DNA from: CAYMND01 sp964465065
GTDB lineage: Bacteria; Acidobacteriota; Aminicenantia; UBA2199
Assembly: GCA_964465065.1 (NCBI GenBank)
Contig: CAYXHZ010000009.1
Coordinates: forward strand, 1 to 64,000
Reading direction: 5' to 3'
DNA length: 64,000 nucleotides
The position numbers were made by a program, and so were the translations under genes. The notes beneath the pieces are model-generated. The model ran no database searches. It saw only the letters and a program-made list of their open reading frames with translations, and was not told the DNA's origin. Shown one piece after another: positions 8,921 to 17,348 of the stretch (positions within the stretch are counted from its first letter, which is position 1; each line of letters begins with the position of its first letter).

Positions 8921-11900
8921 TTAGCGGATCACCAGCCAGGTGATCAGGTCGAAATCGTCCAGGCCGGTGGGCAGGTGCTCCACCGGCGGGATCAGGGCGT
9001 GGCGGTCAAGGGTCAGGCGCTGGGTGCTCCGTTTCTTGAAGGTCATAGAGAGAGATTGGGCGGCCGCCTGCAGGAGTCCGTTGTAGCGGCCCATCTCCTG
9101 TCCGTCCCGGGTCTCGTAGTTGAAGAGGCGGCAGAGATCGGCGAAGGGCTCCTTTTGGCCCTCGCAGAGTCGACGCATGAGTTCCAGGATCTGCTTTGCC
9201 TGGGGATACTGGTAGCGGACCGTTCCGTCATCCCGGACGTAGGCCAGGAAGTAGGGGCTCAAGGGGTTGAGATCGGCGTGCTCGGGCAGGTGGTTTTTAT
9301 GGCGCAGGCAGAAGATCACCCCGGGGGCCACAGGGGGGGATCCGGATGGAGATTGCGGCGACGGCACCACGGCGTAGAGTCCGAACGGGGCCTGACTGAG
9401 GCGCTGGCGGTTGGCGTCGATGAAGCGCAGCAGTTCGATGCGGAAATCGTCGAGGGTGAAGTCGGTCAGCGAGACCCCGTCGCCCATTTCTTCGAGGTCC
9501 AGCACCTCTTCTTTCAATCGCTTCAGTTGCTGATTGCGGTATTTCAAATCCTCGGTGATCAGATCTTCGATCTGTTTGTTGCCCAGCAGGTTGTCTTCGC
9601 CGGTGGCGGTGACGTCCACCAGGGCCATACGGGCCTCGACGCGGTGCTTGAGGTTGATGTAGTGATCCAGATCCTTGGTGGGCCAGAAGTTGATCAGCTG
9701 GATCGACTGGTTGGGGCTGCCCAGGCGGTCGATGCGGCCGAAGCGCTGGATGATGCGAACCGGGTTCCAGTGGATGTCGTAATTGACCACCAGGTCGCAG
9801 TCCTGCAAGTTCTGGCCTTCGCTGATGCAGTCGGTGGCGATGAGCAGATCGATCTCTTCATCCGGGGCGTTCGGGATCAGGCCGGCCCGGTTCTTGGCCC
9901 GGGGGGCGAAGTGGGTCAGGATGCTGTCGAAGTCGCTCGATCCCAGGTTCGTCCGGGTCTCGCTGCCGCAGACCAGGGCGCAGTGAATCTTGAGCTCACT
10001 TTGGCACCAGTCCTTGAGATTGTCGTAGAGGTAGCGGGCGGTATCGGCGAAGGCGGTGAAGACCAGCACCTTACGGTTGTTTGGGTTGACGGGGGCCGTC
10101 ATCTTGCCGGCGATGATCCGGCGCAGTTCGGCCATTTTGGCGTCCCGTTCCGGGCCGACGGCCTCGGCGTTGTTGAGCAGATCGATGAGGGCTTCTCGGT
10201 CACTGCGTAAATCGGCGAGCCATTCGCCCAGGCGAAGGTCGGCCAGATCGAATTTGAGCTTGACGCCCACCTGCCAGTCTTCCTGCTCATCGCCGTTTTC
10301 CTCCTGTTCATCATCCGGGATGGGCAGATTTTCCAACTCCAGAGGATTGGTGTCTGTTTTGTTTTGAAAAGCCTCGATGCGTTGGATGACCGATTCGATT
10401 TTACCGAGGGTGCGCTCCAGAGAGGCGGCGAAGGAGTGAATGGAACTCTCCAGGCGCTTGAGGTAGTTGACCTTCATCATCCCGATGAGATACGTTTCGC
10501 GTTGTTTCTGATTGAACCCCAGGACCGATGTGCCGGCCATGGTTTCATACTTGGCTTGGTGTTCTTCCAGCACATAGGACGAAGGGTTGAAAACGGAGAG
10601 TTTGTATTCCAATATTTGCTTGTTTATACGCTCATAGGAAGGGAACCTTTTTTTCTGGTCGATCTCGGGGTAAATGGCCAAAGGTTTGTTGCGTTCCGGG
10701 AAGGCTCCGATCTGGTCCAGGGCATAAAACCGCTGGATGTGGTGACGGGAGCGGGCGATGGTGAGCTCGTCGAGGAGTTTGAAAAAGGACGAATCCAATC
10801 GCTCCAGCAGCTGACGCAGGGTTCGCTGCGGGTTTTTTTGGGGGTCGGCCCAGAGGGTGAACTGGGACTGGGCGGTCTTGAGGGTTTGAGAGATGTCACG
10901 GATGCGGCAGTTTTCGAAGAGGGCATCGTTGCGGCCTTCGGTGATGAAGGCGATCTGGTTGCGCAGGTCGCGCAATTCGTTGTTCACCGGCGTCGCCGAC
11001 AGCATCAAGACTCTGGTTTTCACCCCGTCCTTGATGATGCGCTCCATCAGCCACAGGGCGCGGTTCTGACGTCGGCTGCCATCCTTCTTCTCCCGCTCCA
11101 CCGGATTGCCACGGAAGTTGTGGGATTCGTCGATGACCACCAGATCGAAGTTTTTCCAGTTGAAACTGGCCAGATTGATGCCGTTGGCGTCGGAAAGCCC
11201 CGTTTCGCGGCCCAGATCGGTGTGGTGGAGCAGGGTATACCCGAAGCGGTCCGCGGGGAAGGGGTTGAGACGATGGCCTTGGGAGGCCTGATAGATCGTC
11301 CAGTTGCTCTTGAGTTTCTTGGGGCAGAGGACCAATACCCGGGCATTGAGCAATTCGAAGTATTTGATGACGGCCAGGGCCTCGTAGGTCTTGCCGAGAC
11401 CGACGCTGTCGGCCAAGATGCAGCCGTTGTGCTTGATGATCTTGTTGATTGCCCCACGGACCCCGTCCTGCTGGAAACTGTAGAGGGTGTTCCAGACCTG
11501 GCTGTCATAAAATCCGGTTCGTTCGTCCAGAAGGCCGCTTTTTTTCTGGTCGTCCAAAAAACTTTCGAAAACGTGGAACAGAGTTTTATAATAGATGAAT
11601 TCCGGAGAATTTTCGCTGTAGAGTTGGGAGAGATACCGCAGAACCTCTTCTTTGACGTCTTCGACGAGACCGGTCCGGTCGTTCCAGATCCGTTCGAACC
11701 ACTCCAGCAGTGCATCGCGGTCGCGGTCCCCATCGACGATCATGTTGAGCTCGATGTTGTGGCTCTTGCCCAGCCCCATGCCATGGACGGTGAAGTTGGA
11801 ACTGCCGGCAACGGCTTTTTGCACCCCGTTTTCTTGGCGAATGTGGTAGAGTTTTCCATGCAGGAAATTGGGCTTGACCATAGAGCGGATGTCCGCTTTA

Positions 11901-12223
11901 TCGTTGAGCCAGGCGGCGCAGTCCCGGGCCACGCTCTTTTGGCTCAAGCGGCATTCCAGGGGGATGGACAGACCGTTGTCTTCGATGTGAAACTCTCTGG
12001 GTGATACCTTGTCGGGATCGAGGGCCTTGATGAAGGTCGGTTCTCCAAACAGGAAGCGCAGGCGGTCGATAGAATCCAGTCGCTCCCGCAGCCCCTGGTA
12101 TGCGTAGATGGTGAAATAGGCCGATACGAATGAAAGTGCTGAATTCGGGGTGATGGACTCCTTGAGGAAATCGGCCACGGTACCGTGTTCGTCATTGTCC
12201 AGAATGGCGGATGGAAAAGACAT
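8921..12223 (-). CDS. SNF2-family helicase with N-terminal phospholipase D-like domain
   Basis: Protein of 1100 residues, first gene of the putative restriction operon. The N-terminus has a PLD-like nuclease signature (LHGKLYHI, residues 121-128, then GSSN at 140-143). The helicase core follows: motif I ADSVGLGKT (271-279), motif II DESH (365-368), motif III MLSATPVNNE, motif V ATDCISEGQNLQD, and motif VI QRFGRIDRLGS. Proteins of this architecture translocate on double-stranded DNA and are common in defence loci such as DISARM and phage-exclusion operons. Together with the adjacent adenine methyltransferase and ATPase it probably forms a modification-dependent restriction system in which the PLD or another domain cleaves; this is inference. 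A consensus promoter lies 60 bp upstream of the start. Confidence 0.9.
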   Translation of the reverse strand: MSFPSAILDNDEHGTVADFLKESITPNSALSFVSAYFTIYAYQGLRERLDSIDRLRFLFGEPTFIKALDPDKVSPREFHIEDNGLSIPLECRLSQKSVARDCAAWLNDKADIRSMVKPNFLHGKLYHIRQENGVQKAVAGSSNFTVHGMGLGKSHNIELNMIVDGDRDRDALLEWFERIWNDRTGLVEDVKEEVLRYLSQLYSENSPEFIYYKTLFHVFESFLDDQKKSGLLDERTGFYDSQVWNTLYSFQQDGVRGAINKIIKHNGCILADSVGLGKTYEALAVIKYFELLNARVLVLCPKKLKSNWTIYQASQGHRLNPFPADRFGYTLLHHTDLGRETGLSDANGINLASFNWKNFDLVVIDESHNFRGNPVEREKKDGSRRQNRALWLMERIIKDGVKTRVLMLSATPVNNELRDLRNQIAFITEGRNDALFENCRIRDISQTLKTAQSQFTLWADPQKNPQRTLRQLLERLDSSFFKLLDELTIARSRHHIQRFYALDQIGAFPERNKPLAIYPEIDQKKRFPSYERINKQILEYKLSVFNPSSYVLEEHQAKYETMAGTSVLGFNQKQRETYLIGMMKVNYLKRLESSIHSFAASLERTLGKIESVIQRIEAFQNKTDTNPLELENLPIPDDEQEENGDEQEDWQVGVKLKFDLADLRLGEWLADLRSDREALIDLLNNAEAVGPERDAKMAELRRIIAGKMTAPVNPNNRKVLVFTAFADTARYLYDNLKDWCQSELKIHCALVCGSETRTNLGSSDFDSILTHFAPRAKNRAGLIPNAPDEEIDLLIATDCISEGQNLQDCDLVVNYDIHWNPVRIIQRFGRIDRLGSPNQSIQLINFWPTKDLDHYINLKHRVEARMALVDVTATGEDNLLGNKQIEDLITEDLKYRNQQLKRLKEEVLDLEEMGDGVSLTDFTLDDFRIELLRFIDANRQRLSQAPFGLYAVVPSPQSPSGSPPVAPGVIFCLRHKNHLPEHADLNPLSPYFLAYVRDDGTVRYQYPQAKQILELMRRLCEGQKEPFADLCRLFNYETRDGQEMGRYNGLLQAAAQSLSMTFKKRSTQRLTLDRHALIPPVEHLPTGLDDFDLITWLVIR

Positions 12224-12283
12224 GTGTCCCGCAACTCCCTACGACCGATGCAATGGATTGTAACATCGGGCAATCAAAAGGAA

Positions 12284-12312
12284 ATATTAGAGAATATAAA
12301 ATGAGATGTCAA
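12284..12312 (-). promoter_or_regulatory. Promoter of the helicase-methyltransferase-ATPase operon
   Basis: On the minus strand TTGACA (12312-12307) and TAATAT (12289-12284) are separated by 17 bp. The predicted leader to the helicase ATG is about 55 nt. The surrounding 12224-12438 stretch is AT-rich compared with the flanking genes, and I see no further gene in it. Confidence 0.6.
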
Positions 12313-12438
12313 ATAACTTTATTATTATGAGTGTGTTTTAAACAAATTCGACAGAGCCTTCAATGTGTCTGTCTATACAATGTCATTCCTTTCATTGCCA
12401 TTAATATCATGGAAAGAATGTGGTAGACTGTTTCGTTA

Positions 12439-13104
12439 ATGAAAGAATATCGGGTAAAAAACGAAATGGTAACCGGTCATCCAAATCATATCGCAGCCCT
12501 GATCGTCGCCGCCGGGCTGTCCTCGCGCATGGGCGATTTCAAACCCATGCTGCCCCTGGGCGAATCCACCATCATCCGCACCGTCATCGGCAAGCTGAAA
12601 AGCGTCGGCTGCCAGTCGATCGTCCTGGTCACCGGCCACCGCGCCGCGGAACTGGAACGGCACGTCGCCGATCTGGACGTGCTGACCGTCAAAAACCCCG
12701 AATACGTCGTCAGCGACATGTTCAGCTCGGTCAAACTGGGTCTGCGCGCCCTGCCCGAAGCGACGGCCCAACTCTTCTTTCTGCCCGGCGACATTCCCCT
12801 GTTCTCGCCGGACACCCTGCTGGCGATGAAAATGGAAATGGCGAAAACGAAACGGGAGGTCGTCATTCCGGTCCATGAGGGCCGGCGCGGACACCCTCTG
12901 CTGATTTCCCGGACCATCGTGCCGGAAATCCTGGATTACAGGGGTGAAATGGGACTGAAGGGCGCGCTGGCCCGGCTGAATGAGCGCAGCGCTTTTCTTG
13001 AGGTCCGGGACGCGGGCGTCACCCTGGACGCCGACCGGCCGGAGGAATACCGGCGGCTGCAGGAAATCATTCAGTCTGAGCGCAGCGCTTCAGCCAGGTC
13101 CTGA
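12439..13104 (+). CDS. MocA-like molybdenum cofactor nucleotidyltransferase
   Basis: Protein of 221 residues of the NTP-transferase family. The nucleotide-binding loop LIVAAGLSSRMGDFKPMLPL (residues 22-41) and PGDIPLFS (about 117-124) are the hallmarks; the pattern matches MocA/YgfJ, which transfers CMP to molybdopterin for xanthine-dehydrogenase-type enzymes. It faces the minus-strand set of XdhC, DUF364 and MobA genes, and its 3' end overlaps the convergent fusion gene by 38 bp. An internal ATG at 12466 (MVTGHP) is an alternative start; neither has a clear ribosome-binding site. The reaction is inferred from the family. Confidence 0.82.
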   Translation: MKEYRVKNEMVTGHPNHIAALIVAAGLSSRMGDFKPMLPLGESTIIRTVIGKLKSVGCQSIVLVTGHRAAELERHVADLDVLTVKNPEYVVSDMFSSVKLGLRALPEATAQLFFLPGDIPLFSPDTLLAMKMEMAKTKREVVIPVHEGRRGHPLLISRTIVPEILDYRGEMGLKGALARLNERSAFLEVRDAGVTLDADRPEEYRRLQEIIQSERSASARS

Positions 13105-14824
13105 CCCGATCCAGCAATTCCGGCGCAGATAGGCCGTCCAGTTGGACGAGCTCGGGATTTTCCAGCCCCCAGTGCAGGATCACCTGCTCGACGATGTCGG
13201 CCCGCACCACCCAGATCATGGGCAGCTCGCTGTGGAGGGTCAGGTCGTACAGGGCGGCCGCCCAACCCTGATCGCACAATTCCCAGGGTCCCACCTCGTC
13301 CACGACCACCAGGTCGGCCCGCCGGGCTTTGTCCAGGGTCAGGGCGCCCAGACCGAACTCGATGCCCCGGGGCAGGAAGTTGTACAAGCCGACCCGGGGA
13401 CTTTCCGGGTCTCCAGCCGGGTCGGTCATCCGCGAAAGCGGCAGCCGGCTGCCGGCGGCGATATCGATCAAATCGTAGCCGATGCGTACGCCCTGGTCAT
13501 GCACCGACGGGGACAGGATTCCGGCCGGCGACAGCCCGTCTGCACCCAGTCCCCGCACCAGCTGCGCCAGCATGCCCGATTTGCCCTGCCCCACCTGTCC
13601 GGCCAGCAGGAAGACCTTTTGGCGGCGGGTCTGACGCAGGGTCAGCCGTTTGAGCCAGAAATCGGCCTGGGCCACCACATGGTGAAAAACGCTGACCGGT
13701 CTGCGGAAGGTCTCGCGCAGACGGGGCAGGTTGGCCATCACCCAGGGCAGGGTTTCCACCGCCGCCTCCAGGGCCGCCGGCAGAGAGCTGATGCGCCCGC
13801 GCGACAACAATTTGCCGACCTTGGGTGAACGCAGTTCCGTGCCCAGGGCCGAGAATCCGAGCAGCAGCGCAGCGGCCCGGAAATTCATGGCCAGACCGGT
13901 CAAAAGACCGGGCAGCAGGCCGCTCCAGCCATGTTTGATGGAGCCCAGCAGCGCTCCGGACAGAACGGTGATGGCCACGAACCAGATCCAGAAAATGGGT
14001 CGCAACAGGGGGCGTATGCCCTGACGGTAGCGTCGCCCCCACAGGAACATGACGGCCAGACCCGCCGGCAGCCAGATCTTCCAGGAAACGAATCCGGTCA
14101 ACACCAGAATCAGTACCAGCAGCAGGATGTTAGCGATCAGCCAATGCCCGGAAAAGGGAAAAGGCGCCGCCTTGCCGGCCCGGATGGCCAGAACCTGGGC
14201 CTTGGTCAGGCTGCTCATGCGCAGGGGCTCGCGGGCGGCACGGTTGCCGATCCGCAAGGCCAGACAGCCAGCCAAGAGACCGAACAGGAACTGCCCCAGC
14301 AGCATCAGCAGGATCGGCAGCCAGTCCTGCCCCAGCGGAAAGCCCAGGTTCTTCTGCGCCCAGGCGACCAGGGCCTTGTAGATGTCCAGTACCCCTCGAC
14401 CGTAGGCCAGCAGTGTGCTGATCAGGTACTGGACCATGTTCCAGGACATGGCCAGCATGGCCCCCAACAGGTAGGAAAAGGCGTGGCGGCGGAAGAGGCG
14501 TACGGCCAATTCCATCAGGCAGGCCTGACAGCTGATGGCCGCCATGGGCCCCAGGACGACCACAGTCGGCGCCAGCGACTTCATCAGGGCGCAGATCAGC
14601 CCCGCTCGCCAGAACAGTCCCCGAACCGGCCAGAGTATGCCTACGGAGATCATCAGGATGATGCCCACGGCGGCCATGATGTTGCCGACCATGGGGATGC
14701 GCAGGTTGTGCAGAAAAGCGCCGATGGTCATTTCCGAAGAGGCCCACAGGCAGCCCAGCGCCGCCGCCTTGAGCCAGGTGTCGTTCAATCCCTGCCCGGG
14801 TTGTTTAGCGGCCGGCTGGACCAT
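13067..14824 (-). CDS. Multi-spanning membrane protein fused to a THEP1-type nucleoside triphosphatase
   Basis: Protein of 585 residues with an unusual architecture. Residues 1-200 contain about six hydrophobic segments and resemble an ECF transporter substrate-binding (S) component. Residues 230-400 have further membrane segments and an amphipathic tail (FSALGTELRSPKVGKLL, then WVMANLPRLRETFRRP) resembling the EcfT coupling subunit. Residues 402-585 are a P-loop NTPase with Walker A GQVGQGKS (409-416) and Walker B DLVVVDEVGPWEL, typical of THEP1/NTPase_1 proteins. It overlaps the end of the DUF364 gene by 20 bp, so it belongs to the molybdenum-cofactor operon. It could import or insert a metal or cofactor in an energy-dependent way. 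The ECF relationship is my reading of hydrophobic and coupling-helix patterns, not a database result. Confidence 0.75.
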   Translation of the reverse strand: MVQPAAKQPGQGLNDTWLKAAALGCLWASSEMTIGAFLHNLRIPMVGNIMAAVGIILMISVGILWPVRGLFWRAGLICALMKSLAPTVVVLGPMAAISCQACLMELAVRLFRRHAFSYLLGAMLAMSWNMVQYLISTLLAYGRGVLDIYKALVAWAQKNLGFPLGQDWLPILLMLLGQFLFGLLAGCLALRIGNRAAREPLRMSSLTKAQVLAIRAGKAAPFPFSGHWLIANILLLVLILVLTGFVSWKIWLPAGLAVMFLWGRRYRQGIRPLLRPIFWIWFVAITVLSGALLGSIKHGWSGLLPGLLTGLAMNFRAAALLLGFSALGTELRSPKVGKLLSRGRISSLPAALEAAVETLPWVMANLPRLRETFRRPVSVFHHVVAQADFWLKRLTLRQTRRQKVFLLAGQVGQGKSGMLAQLVRGLGADGLSPAGILSPSVHDQGVRIGYDLIDIAAGSRLPLSRMTDPAGDPESPRVGLYNFLPRGIEFGLGALTLDKARRADLVVVDEVGPWELCDQGWAAALYDLTLHSELPMIWVVRADIVEQVILHWGLENPELVQLDGLSAPELLDRVRTWLKRCAQTE

Positions 14825-15632
14825 TCTCGATGATGACCTTTTCGGCGCAACGGCGATACAGATGGTAACCGGACCCTCCTTCGCAGATGGTGGCGAAGGC
14901 GCTGTCGGCGTCGCTGACGCGGATGGTGCCGATCAGCGACACGCCCCGCTCGAAGAGCAGATCGGGAAACAGGCCGGCCGAGGGACCGATGAGCGCCACC
15001 TGCGCCTTCGGCCGAAACGAAAGCAGCAGGTCGTCCAGGGTACGGTTGACCAGCGTCGAGCCGGTAATGATGACGGAGTCCGAAACGGCCAGGACGGCGG
15101 CGCTTTCGCCGGCCGGCACATGCAGGTGTCGGTGTTGCGGGGCGACCATCTCCGGCTTGAGTTCGAGCACCCCGAGCGTGCAGGCCTGGACGCTCAGGCG
15201 ATCCATGATGGAGTTGAAGGCGCCCACCAGGGTGATGCGCCGGCCGGCTGAAGCGTCGACGTAGTCCAGCACATCGCGATCGGAACGGACACGGTAGCGT
15301 TGTGCAATTCCGCAACTGCCGGAGCAGGCGTTCAGGACAGCCCAGCGGATGCTGTTGTATACGGGACGGTCGTCCGGATGGTCCAGGATGGCGCTCAGCG
15401 GCTGCCGTCCCAGCTGACCAGGCGAAAAAGGTCCCAGACAGCGGCCGCGGCCGGCGGCCCCGGCCAGTTCGCTCTCGGTCTCGGTCATGGCCAGGCCGCA
15501 GGAGCCGTTGCTCAGCTGCAGGAAAGTGAAGTAGATGCCCACCACCAGACGCTCGATGCGCACTCCGGCCAATGGACCGGCGCACAATTCCCGGGCGCGC
15601 TGCATGGCCTGGTCGATGATCATCGGCGGCAT
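14805..15632 (-). CDS. DUF4213/DUF364 putative heavy-metal chelation protein
   Basis: Protein of 275 residues. The N-terminal DUF4213-like part contains FTFLQLSNGSCGLAMTE and the C-terminal DUF364 part contains SVSLIGTIRVSDADSAFATI; the SDSVIITGSTLVNRTLDDLL stretch is typical of the Rossmann-like half. Family members are predicted to bind heavy metals and often lie beside molybdenum or tungsten cofactor genes. Here the gene is 10 bp downstream of the XdhC gene and its end overlaps the membrane-NTPase fusion, so the three form one operon. A role in handling the metal for molybdenum cofactor maturation is inferred. Confidence 0.8.
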   Translation of the reverse strand: MPPMIIDQAMQRARELCAGPLAGVRIERLVVGIYFTFLQLSNGSCGLAMTETESELAGAAGRGRCLGPFSPGQLGRQPLSAILDHPDDRPVYNSIRWAVLNACSGSCGIAQRYRVRSDRDVLDYVDASAGRRITLVGAFNSIMDRLSVQACTLGVLELKPEMVAPQHRHLHVPAGESAAVLAVSDSVIITGSTLVNRTLDDLLLSFRPKAQVALIGPSAGLFPDLLFERGVSLIGTIRVSDADSAFATICEGGSGYHLYRRCAEKVIIENGPAGR

Positions 15633-15642
15633 GGCAGGCTCG

Positions 15643-16428
15643 TCATCGGCGCGGCTCGAGGCGGCAATGGGGCAGTCCGGCCGTCTGGTGGTGGATCCCC
15701 AGGATCTCGGCGGCGATGGCCAGGGCGATCTCTTCGGCCGAATCCCCGCCGATCCTGAGACCGATGGGCGTATAGATGTTGTCCTGGCGGTTCAGTCCGC
15801 CGGCGGCCATTTTATCGAGAATCAGCGTCACCTTGCGTCTGGAGCCGATCATGCCGATGTAGGGCAGCGGCGGATCGATGGCGGCCAGGGCGTTCAAGAT
15901 CTGTTCGTCGTAAGCATGACCGTGGGTGACAATGACCGCGTAAGCCCCCCGGGGCAGGGCCGGAATCGCCGCCAGGTAATCGCCGGTCAGCAGAGCGGTT
16001 CCGGTCGGGAAATGTTCGGGAACGGCGAAGCCCTCCCGGTTGTCGAGCACCGTCACGCGAAAACCCAGGCCGCTGACTGTGGGGGTCAGGGCGCGGGCGA
16101 TATGCCCGGCACCGAATATCCACAGGCAGGGTTTTTTATAGCAAGGTTCGTAAAAAACCGCGGTCTGACCGCCACAGGTCATTTTCAGCTCGGACAGATC
16201 GTAGCGGATAGTCCGGGCGCCCTGGCGCTCGCGCAGCAGGGTCCGGGCCTGGTCGATCACCGCCTTCTCCAGCGCCCCGCCGCCGACCGTACCCTGGCTG
16301 CTTTCGGCGAGAACGATCATGCGGAAGCCGATCTGCCCCGGAGCCGAGCCGTGCGTGTCCACGACGGTGGCGATGACGAACTCTTCGGTGGATCCGACGG
16401 CCGAAACGATCTTGTCCAGCAGTTTCAC
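15643..16428 (-). CDS. XdhC family molybdenum cofactor insertion protein
   Basis: Protein of 261 residues. The N-terminal XdhC/CoxI domain shows VIATVVDTHGSAPGQIGFRM and the conserved GTVGGGALE; KMTCGGQTAVFYEP contains the cysteine implicated in molybdenum cofactor binding. The C-terminal Rossmann domain starts LWIFGAGHIARAL and includes YIGMIGSRRK. XdhC proteins bind the sulfurated cofactor and insert it into xanthine-dehydrogenase-type enzymes. The start is a GTG (16428) preceded by AGGAGG; no in-frame ATG fits as well. It heads the XdhC-DUF364-membrane NTPase operon. No molybdenum hydroxylase lies in the window. Confidence 0.9.
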   Translation of the reverse strand: MKLLDKIVSAVGSTEEFVIATVVDTHGSAPGQIGFRMIVLAESSQGTVGGGALEKAVIDQARTLLRERQGARTIRYDLSELKMTCGGQTAVFYEPCYKKPCLWIFGAGHIARALTPTVSGLGFRVTVLDNREGFAVPEHFPTGTALLTGDYLAAIPALPRGAYAVIVTHGHAYDEQILNALAAIDPPLPYIGMIGSRRKVTLILDKMAAGGLNRQDNIYTPIGLRIGGDSAEEIALAIAAEILGIHHQTAGLPHCRLEPRR

Positions 16429-16560
16429 GGTAGCCTCCTGCGCCTTTTCGCCCCGATTTTAAAGGAATTTCCCCGCCAAGGCAAGGTCAAGGACGAGGGG
16501 CAGAAGCCCGGTTTTCAGCCGATTAGCATGTTGTATCGGCCGTCCGGTCAACCATGAACC

Positions 16561-17163
16561 TCAGTCATGGTCTATATGAGAATTATGAATCGCCTGCGCG
16601 GTAAAGCGTGCGTAATCCTGCGGGGTGTTGATGTTGACCAGCCAGGAATCGTCCTCGAGCTCGATGTATCCCTGCCGGCACAGCGGGTAGATCAGGTCGA
16701 TGCGGGTCAGGCCGCTGTCCAGGCTGGTCTGGATCAAGGACACGATGCGGCGGCTGTAGACGGCGAACAGAGGCTCATGGAGACCGTTGCGATGGCGGGG
16801 CACCAGAATGTCGAAGCCTTCGGCCCGGCTCAGCATGCGCAGCAGGAAATCGCGATCGAAGGCCGGGATGTCGCAGGCCATGACGAAGTTGAGTTCGCTG
16901 TCCGAGGCCTTCAGTCCGGACAGTAGACCCATCAGCGGCCCCAGTCCCGGTCTTTCGTCGGCCACCAGGCGAACCCTGGGGTCGCAAACGATTCCGGGTG
17001 CGGCGCCGACGACGATGATCGTTTCAAATATTTCCCGCAGTTTGCCGATCAGACAATCAATCAGCCGTCCGTTGCCCAAGGGCAGGGCGGCCTTGTCGCA
17101 ACCCATGCGGCTGCTCCGGCCGCCGGCCAAAACGATCGCGCTCGTGGATGTCAGCTTGGACAT
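16561..17163 (-). CDS. mobA: Molybdenum cofactor guanylyltransferase MobA
   Basis: Protein of 200 residues. IVLAGGRSSRMGCDKAALPL (residues 10-29) is the GTP-binding signature of MobA, and FVMACDIPAFD holds the metal-binding aspartate. MobA transfers GMP to molybdopterin, producing the bis-MGD precursor used by DMSO-reductase-type enzymes such as formate dehydrogenases. With the MocA-like protein, the locus encodes both GMP- and CMP-type cofactor tailoring. A TATAAT hexamer (17236-17231 on the minus strand) about 68 nt upstream is a plausible -10 element, though no good -35 accompanies it. Confidence 0.9.
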   Translation of the reverse strand: MSKLTSTSAIVLAGGRSSRMGCDKAALPLGNGRLIDCLIGKLREIFETIIVVGAAPGIVCDPRVRLVADERPGLGPLMGLLSGLKASDSELNFVMACDIPAFDRDFLLRMLSRAEGFDILVPRHRNGLHEPLFAVYSRRIVSLIQTSLDSGLTRIDLIYPLCRQGYIELEDDSWLVNINTPQDYARFTAQAIHNSHIDHD

Positions 17164-17278
17164 GAATCAAACCGGTCAACGCGTCCCGCCGGCGGTATTC
17201 GTTGACCTGCCTCCAGTGTTGTACGGAACGATTATAACATCACTCTCCGTCCACCGGAAAGCGGTCAGTCAGCAGTCG

Positions 17279-17316
17279 CCACCCGTCTCGAAGCGTCGCC
17301 GCTCCGGGACGGGTGG
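17279..17316. other. Strong intergenic hairpin between hydrogenase operon and mobA
   Basis: CCACCCGTC (17279-17287) and GACGGGTGG (17308-17316) form a perfect 9-bp stem; the 20-nt loop contains a smaller AGCG-TCGC-CGCT hairpin. No T-run follows on either strand. It lies 32 bp past the hydrogenase stop, so an operon-end processing or termination signal is the simplest reading. Confidence 0.5.
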
Positions 17317-17348
17317 TCAGACTGTCGTGGACTACCCTGTCCTATGGA

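Noticed and set aside
8915..12004. Long plus-strand frames opposite the helicase gene
   Set aside because: Mirror frames of a gene with full helicase motifs; composition rich in Glu, Gln and Val typical of antisense translation.
3832..12223. Assignment to classical DISARM or BREX
   Set aside because: The hallmark genes (drmA, drmB, drmC as separate genes; pglZ, brxC, brxL) are not present beside the operon.
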